This document shows positions 58,974 to 64,000 of a stretch of DNA of 64,000 nucleotides, piece by piece. The notes under the pieces are model-generated. The model was not told the DNA's origin and did not search any database. It saw only the letters and a program-made list of their open reading frames with translations. How positions within the stretch are numbered: position 1 is the stretch's first letter; each line of letters starts with the position of its first letter. Source of the stretch: JAVBJN01 sp031546985 (GTDB lineage: Bacteria; Bacteroidota; Bacteroidia; Chitinophagales; Chitinophagaceae). Position numbers and translations under genes: made by a program. The stretch is taken from contig JAVBJN010000043.1 of assembly GCA_031546985.1 (NCBI GenBank), forward strand, positions 1 through 64,000, in the 5' to 3' direction.

Positions 58974-61900
58974 ATGGGCTTACTCCGTTTACGCGTTTGG
59001 TTGCTTGCTACAGTATGCCTGTTGCTGTCGTTGCATACCACCAGCACACCACGAATGCCTTACTGGAATATTACCATTAAGGATGGGCTGCCCAGCAATT
59101 TTGTCTACGCCATTACAGAAGATTCCAGGGGATTTATCTGGATCGCTACCAACAAGGGACTGGCCCGGTTTGATGGCTACAGTTTTAAGATTTTTGATGT
59201 GTCGAAGGGGTTGGAAAAAAATGATGTCTACGCGGTGTATGAAGACCGCCGCGGTCGCATTTTTGTATTAAGTTTTACCCGCAACCTGGCTTATATAGAA
59301 AACGATAGTGTAAAGATCCTGCACTCTTCTTCCAGCAGTTTGTTAAAGCCCATAAGCCTTTCCGAAAATGAGAGGGGGATCTACTTTAATGTTACGGGTT
59401 TTTCGGGCGGCGATTTTTTTTACGAAGAAGGCGATTCCATAAAACAGGTTACCTACAGCCATTTTGCAGATGCCGTATTGCCGGGCGATAGCGCGCACCG
59501 GTACCTGTTGCAATATTTCCGGTCGCCGGGCGAATTGGTTTTGCTGGATCATAAAACGCTGCGAAGGGTAGACCTGCCTACCGGTAAGGTGTTGGAAACG
59601 AAACCGCTTGTATTGCCTATAGACAGTACGATGGTGCCCGAACGTACCTGGATGGTAGACAATGAATTTCTGCTGTTGTCTTTCCGCCGGTTTTTTGTGT
59701 TGCTGCGCGTAGCCGATTTTAGTTACAAAGTGTTTTCGTTCCAGGAGGTTTGTGGTAAGAAGGAAATGTATATCCGCAATTTTCAGTCCAACCATAAAGA
59801 GCTCATGGTATCGGGCAATAAGGGAATGGTGCTGATCAACAAAGGCAGTTTTCAATACCGTTATGTGCCCATCGACTTTGTGCCGGAGCGGGTGCAGCTG
59901 TGGAGCCAGTGCCTGGATCAGAAGCAGAACCTGTGGATTACTTCGAAGAACTCGGGCGTGTATTTTGTGAGCAACCTGGTATGGAAAAACGGCATTCGTT
60001 ATGTGCCGGGATTTAAGCCCGATGTGCGGTACGAAGCCTGCAAACCATCTTACGGCCAGGTGCATTACTACACCTCTTATAACGGCGATATTTACGACCT
60101 GGATACGGCATTAAAAGCACGGCTTATACTGGAGAATGATAAGAACGACGATTTTGCAACCGATGCCCGCTGGATGGTAAACTGTCCGGAAATAAAACGG
60201 TCGTTCATCTTTTACCCATCCGACTTTTACCAGCGCCGTTGCAAAGTTGTAAACCAGCGTACCGGCCGCATAGCCGATTTTAAACGGCTTTACCGTTTCG
60301 ATAATTCGGGTTTTACCGATGATATGATATCGCGGTACCTGGCCAGTACTACCAAAGCATTCTGGATACCCGAAATAAAGTCACTGGTTTTATTGTTCCG
60401 CACCTCTACCGGTTTGTTATCGTTTTTGAGCGATAGTGTGGTGCATTTCGAAAAACTGGATAACCGCCGCAATGATCTGGCGGTGTACGACAGCACCTAC
60501 CAGCGCATTTGGTTGGGCGGGGCATTGGGATTGTATTATTACAGTTTTGCAAAAGGCAGGCATCTCTCTGCCGGAAAGGAAAGCATAGCCGATGGGGTTA
60601 CGGCGCTGGGCATTTTGCGCAACGGAAGTTATGTGATAGCCAATGAAATGAAAGGGCTGCTGCTTATGCGTAAAGCCGGTGATACGCCATACGAGCTGGG
60701 CTCTTTTAACAACGAAGTGATCCGCGATTTTACCCTGCGCAACGATAGTTTGTGGATAGGTACCGATCAGGCTATTTACCTGGCCGCGATAAAAGATGCA
60801 GAGACCAACCACCCGGTGCTAGAAAAGAAAATACGGATCAATAATAGCCGCAACATTTTGTTTGAAGGGTTGAACTCGCTGAACCTATCGGGCAATCATT
60901 TGCTGGTAGCTACCGACAATGGCGTGCTCTCCATTCCCTCTAATCTGCAACTGAGCCAAAGCACTTTTCCACGGCTTTATTTTACAGGTATTAAAGTGGA
61001 TGAAAGGCCGGTATCCTGGCGTACAGCGGTGCGGTTAAAGCATAATACCGGCAACCTGGAAATTAGTTTTGTGGGCGTAGACCTGGACCGGCTGGGCAAT
61101 ATCCGTTACGCTTACAAACTTTCGGGCGTAGATAACCATTGGGTGATTACCCGCAACCTCTCTGCCCGGTATGTAAACCTGCCACCCGGCGACTATACTT
61201 TTCAGCTGAGTTACCTGAGCGACGACGGAAATGTGATTTTACCATACAAACAACTGATCGTAACCGTAACACCGGCCTGGTGGCAAAGCTGGTGGGGCCG
61301 TGCGTTGTTTGTGCTGCTTACCTTGCTTATCGTGTTGTGGATGTTTCGCTCCCGCATAACGCAACTCAAGCAAGAGCAGGAAGAACGGCAGCTGCATGCC
61401 GAGGCTTACTCACGGTTGGAGCTGCACGCGCTGCAATCGCAAATGAACCCGCATTTTGTGTTTAATGCGCTTAATGCAATAAAGTACTACCTGCGTATTG
61501 GCGATCAGCGGATGGCCGAGAACTATCTTACTAAATTTGCCCAGCTCATACGCAAGTTCTTGGATGCCTCCAAAGCCCGGTTTATTGGTGTAGACAATGA
61601 AATAGACCTGCTGCGCAAATATACTGAGCTGGAGCAGATGCGGTTTAAAGATAAGTTTGATGTGCATTGGGATATTGACGAATCGCTGGAAACCTATTCG
61701 CTGCGTATCCCGGCAATGATCATTCAGCCATTTATTGAAAATGCGGTGAACCATGGGGTGTTTCACCGGATGACCAAAGGAAACATCTGGATAGGATTTA
61801 AAGACATAGACCACAAAGAATACATGGTAGTGATAGAAGATGATGGCATAGGGCGGGAGGCCGCGCGCAAGCTGAAAGAAGAATTATATTCCAAATCGCA

Positions 61901-62057
61901 TAAACCGGTAGCGATGCAAAATATTAACGACCGCATTGCCCTTATTAACCGCTCGCACCTAATGAACATAACGGTAAGGGTGATCGATAAATACGACGAA
62001 GACGGAAACCCGGCAGGCACCAGGGTAGAGGTAACCTTACCCCAACTGCACGAATAA
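58974..62057 (+). CDS. Propeller/Y_Y_Y sensor histidine kinase of the LytS type
   Basis: A 1027-residue membrane sensor kinase. A signal/TM segment (VWLLATVCLLLSLHTT) is followed by a large periplasmic sensor built of regulator-propeller repeats (for example GLPSNFVYAITEDSRGFIWI and TNKGLARFDGYSF) to about residue 660. A Y_Y_Y domain (about 680-770; YAYKLSGVDNHWVI) and a TM segment (ALFVLLTLLIVLWMF) come next. The cytoplasmic part is a short coiled coil and a LytS/YehU-type HisKA_7TM-like kinase: QMNPHFVFNALN with His827 as the likely phospho-acceptor, and an ATPase region IIQPFIENAVNHG...EDDGIGREAARKL. No LytTR response regulator is next to it within the window. Start at 58974 rather than 58947 for signal-peptide shape. 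Confidence 0.9.
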   Translation: MGLLRLRVWLLATVCLLLSLHTTSTPRMPYWNITIKDGLPSNFVYAITEDSRGFIWIATNKGLARFDGYSFKIFDVSKGLEKNDVYAVYEDRRGRIFVLSFTRNLAYIENDSVKILHSSSSSLLKPISLSENERGIYFNVTGFSGGDFFYEEGDSIKQVTYSHFADAVLPGDSAHRYLLQYFRSPGELVLLDHKTLRRVDLPTGKVLETKPLVLPIDSTMVPERTWMVDNEFLLLSFRRFFVLLRVADFSYKVFSFQEVCGKKEMYIRNFQSNHKELMVSGNKGMVLINKGSFQYRYVPIDFVPERVQLWSQCLDQKQNLWITSKNSGVYFVSNLVWKNGIRYVPGFKPDVRYEACKPSYGQVHYYTSYNGDIYDLDTALKARLILENDKNDDFATDARWMVNCPEIKRSFIFYPSDFYQRRCKVVNQRTGRIADFKRLYRFDNSGFTDDMISRYLASTTKAFWIPEIKSLVLLFRTSTGLLSFLSDSVVHFEKLDNRRNDLAVYDSTYQRIWLGGALGLYYYSFAKGRHLSAGKESIADGVTALGILRNGSYVIANEMKGLLLMRKAGDTPYELGSFNNEVIRDFTLRNDSLWIGTDQAIYLAAIKDAETNHPVLEKKIRINNSRNILFEGLNSLNLSGNHLLVATDNGVLSIPSNLQLSQSTFPRLYFTGIKVDERPVSWRTAVRLKHNTGNLEISFVGVDLDRLGNIRYAYKLSGVDNHWVITRNLSARYVNLPPGDYTFQLSYLSDDGNVILPYKQLIVTVTPAWWQSWWGRALFVLLTLLIVLWMFRSRITQLKQEQEERQLHAEAYSRLELHALQSQMNPHFVFNALNAIKYYLRIGDQRMAENYLTKFAQLIRKFLDASKARFIGVDNEIDLLRKYTELEQMRFKDKFDVHWDIDESLETYSLRIPAMIIQPFIENAVNHGVFHRMTKGNIWIGFKDIDHKEYMVVIEDDGIGREAARKLKEELYSKSHKPVAMQNINDRIALINRSHLMNITVRVIDKYDEDGNPAGTRVEVTLPQLHE

Positions 62058-62090
62058 AAAAAGAGAGCCGGTTAAGCTCTCTTTTTTTTA
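62055..62090. terminator. Bidirectional terminator
   Basis: 13-bp stem AAAAAAAGAGAGC/GCTCTCTTTTTTT with loop CGGTTAA, between the converging kinase and barrel-protein genes. Confidence 0.92.
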
Positions 62091-62094
62091 TGAT

Positions 62095-64000
62095 TTAAAA
62101 TCCGGGTCCACCTAAACCGCCAGGGCCATTAGGGCCACCGGGTCCGCCAAAGCCACCAGGGCGGGGCATACCGGGAGGCGGCATCATTGGGCGATCATCA
62201 GATTCGGTTTTATTATTACCCTGGCTAAATGCCGACGCGAATTTGCGGAGCGAGTAGGTAAGGGTTACCATAAAGTATTGCTGCAATACCTGGGTGCGGC
62301 TGTCTTCAATATAGGTATCGGTAATGTTGCGGGCAATGCTGTTGTTTTGTTTCAGGATATCAAATGCGCTCAGTTTCACTTCCAGCGATCGGTCTTTCAG
62401 GAATTTGTAGGCTACATAAGCATTCCACAGCACATAGTTTTGGTTAAACGACTGGTTAAGACCGGTGTAGGAGGTGTAGCTGATGTCGGTATTCCATACC
62501 AGGCGCTTGAATGTAATCCAGTTGATCTTAGCAGTGGCGGTTTGGTTGTAATAGCTATTGTCTGACTGGCTTTGGATCGTGTTTTTTACCTGGCTGTAAT
62601 TACCCATATACGCTATGGTAAAATCTACGTTCTCACTGATGTTGCTGCTCAGCACCGCACCACCATTCAACCCGTAATTGTTGCTCAGGTTTTTGATATT
62701 GTTGATGAGGGTGGGTGTACGGGCATAAGTAACGCCGGTGTTCAGGTTCAGGTTACTTTTCATAAAGCCAAGCGGCATACCGTAGGTTATAAAACCACGC
62801 ATGTTGTAGTAGCCATCCAGGTTTACAGGCAGGCTCAATTGGTTGCCCCTGTTGAGCACCACACCATTTCCGATAACGGTATCCTTGGTAGCGATAAGTG
62901 TACTGTTACCGATATAATCCTGGGTATAAGTACCACTCAGCATGGCAAAGAACGTGGTGGCTTTGTTTACATTATTGGAGCTGTAGCGCGCCATCAGGTT
63001 GTGGCTATAGCTTTGTTTAAGGTTGGGGTTACCGGTAGTAAGTTGCAGCGAGTTACTATTGTCTATTACATTCTGCAATTGAGAAATAGAGGGCGCATTG
63101 GTGCTGGTGCGGTAGTTGGCCCTCAGGTTTTGGGTTTTCGAAAATTTGTAGTTCAGCATGGCTTGTGGCAGCACATTGAAGAAGGTTTTTTCGAGATTAA
63201 ATGAGTTGGGGAAAAACTGCTCTCCATTCAAGGTTGCGTGCTGCACATCCACACCTGCCATGAAATTAAGTTTCTGCTGTGTAATGCGGTAGCTGATGCC
63301 ACCACGCTGTGTGAGGTAAGTATTGTTGTATTTGTTAGACAGCAGGGTGTCGAACTGGTTGTAGGTATCGCTTACATTATCGTAATTAAACGTCTCTTTA
63401 TTGGATTTGCTGCTGTTGTAAGAAGGCGCGTACCGGAACATCAGCTGGCTTGTTTTGGTGATGGGCTCGGTATAGGTAAGGCTGCCAGACAGGGTATAAC
63501 CATCATTCAGCAAATGGCTTTGCTGGTTAATGAGGTTGGTATCGGTAAGGCCCTGGTAGTATTCGTTTAGTGTATACTGCTTGGTATCGCCTGTTTTATG
63601 GTTAACAGATGTTCCCAGGTTGAACGAAATGGTACGCCCGGGTTTGCCAAACTTGTGGCGGTAGAGCAGGTCGTTACTAAAGGTATAACCACTGTTAGAG
63701 GCCGTTCTGTTGTTGTTGGTAGAGCTCTGCGGCACATCGCTGTTAATGGTGTTAACCCCGTAAGTGGTAGTGGTTTTCTGGTTGTTCTGGAAGTTAACAG
63801 AAGGCGTTAGAATAATGCTGTTGCTGGAGTCTATATTGTATTCCAGGCGCAGGTTAAAACGGTGGTTGTTGTTTTTTGTTTCGCTGGTATTGTTTTCGTG
63901 GTATACCAGGCCGCTATCGGTAGGGGTAAAATAAGTGCGCTCCAGGCTGCTGTTGTTTTCGTTCTTCGTATTGTTAAAGAAATAGCTGCCGCTCACTTTT
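62095..64000 (-). CDS. Outer-membrane beta-barrel protein (partial, 5' end outside the window)
   Basis: The C-terminal ~635 residues of an OMP_b-brl_3-type (TonB-receptor-like) outer-membrane protein. The visible part consists of alternating beta strands with Asn/Thr/Ser-rich turns (for example NNHRFNLRLEYNIDSSNS and YNSSKSNKETFNYDN), typical of large Bacteroidetes barrels. It ends in a short Gly/Pro-rich tail (RPMMPPPGMPRPGGFGGPGG and on), which is unusual since such barrels normally end in a Phe-terminated strand; here the last residue is still Phe. The frame is open to the window end, so the N-terminus, signal and any plug or carboxypeptidase-like domain are missing. Confidence 0.8.
   Translation of the reverse strand, partial: KVSGSYFFNNTKNENNSSLERTYFTPTDSGLVYHENNTSETKNNNHRFNLRLEYNIDSSNSIILTPSVNFQNNQKTTTTYGVNTINSDVPQSSTNNNRTASNSGYTFSNDLLYRHKFGKPGRTISFNLGTSVNHKTGDTKQYTLNEYYQGLTDTNLINQQSHLLNDGYTLSGSLTYTEPITKTSQLMFRYAPSYNSSKSNKETFNYDNVSDTYNQFDTLLSNKYNNTYLTQRGGISYRITQQKLNFMAGVDVQHATLNGEQFFPNSFNLEKTFFNVLPQAMLNYKFSKTQNLRANYRTSTNAPSISQLQNVIDNSNSLQLTTGNPNLKQSYSHNLMARYSSNNVNKATTFFAMLSGTYTQDYIGNSTLIATKDTVIGNGVVLNRGNQLSLPVNLDGYYNMRGFITYGMPLGFMKSNLNLNTGVTYARTPTLINNIKNLSNNYGLNGGAVLSSNISENVDFTIAYMGNYSQVKNTIQSQSDNSYYNQTATAKINWITFKRLVWNTDISYTSYTGLNQSFNQNYVLWNAYVAYKFLKDRSLEVKLSAFDILKQNNSIARNITDTYIEDSRTQVLQQYFMVTLTYSLRKFASAFSQGNNKTESDDRPMMPPPGMPRPGGFGGPGGPNGPGGLGGPGF

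Overview
The window looks like chromosomal DNA of a Bacteroidetes bacterium, most likely from the Chitinophagaceae/Chitinophagales. Four things support this. Many genes are preceded by the Bacteroidetes-type promoter (TTTG/TTG, 17-20 bp, TAnnTTTG). Most genes lack Shine-Dalgarno sequences. Several families are typical of the phylum: DUF1573, DUF4382, a type IX secretion (T9SS) C-terminal domain, OMP_b-brl barrel proteins, a propeller/Y_Y_Y sensor kinase, a fused branched-chain E1 and a DAHP synthase-chorismate mutase fusion. The family-level assignment is inference. I see no prophage, insertion sequence, CRISPR array or antiphage island.

Layout. 1-457: tRNA-Gly/Leu/Gly cluster on the minus strand. 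458-3930: a seven-heme cytochrome c with TPRs, a DUF4382 lipoprotein and another lipoprotein. 4.0-7.4 kb: rpsO-pnp and rpmI-rplT. 7.4-16 kb: ispE, a DUF58 protein, a small lipoprotein, a MauE/DoxX-thioredoxin fusion, an RluF-type pseudouridine synthase, a secreted triple-repeat protein, two tandem paralogues of unknown function and thioredoxin. 16-28.3 kb: dnaE, an NlpC/P60 hydrolase, a Fic protein plus a small XRE regulator, an aminotransferase, two DUF1573 proteins, a fused 2-oxoacid dehydrogenase E1 and proC. 28.4-41.4 kb: a small secreted protein, a VOC protein, the abutting pair alpha-2-macroglobulin + pbpC, DinB, and a 1211-residue M43 metalloprotease with a T9SS signal.

41.4-64 kb: cmk and ispH (3' ends overlapping), rpsA, a repeat-rich gap, DUF5995, a HAD phosphatase, a probable small RNA on the opposite strand, an acyl-CoA thioesterase, pyrG, yidC, a second repeat-rich gap, a secreted protein with an LRR protein, a large TPR protein, phosphosulfolactate synthase, aroE, a methyltransferase, DAHP synthase/chorismate mutase, a LytS-type propeller histidine kinase, and an outer-membrane barrel cut off by the window end.

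Most genes are housekeeping: translation, RNA decay, replication, MEP isoprenoid steps (ispE, ispH), pyrimidine nucleotides (cmk, pyrG) and aromatic amino acids (aroE, DAHPS-CM). The more unusual signals are in and between genes: a small RNA unit at 47.36-47.49 kb; rpsA and a TPR gene with strong Shine-Dalgarno sequences (rpsA also with a TTG start); terminators overlapping the next gene's promoter, one giving a predicted near-leaderless mRNA; a dispersed palindromic element sharing AGCCTGTCCCGCC at four intergenic sites; repeated GTCGtAAAT boxes upstream of a Fic gene whose core His is Gln; and two paralogues nearly identical at their 5' ends but diverged elsewhere.
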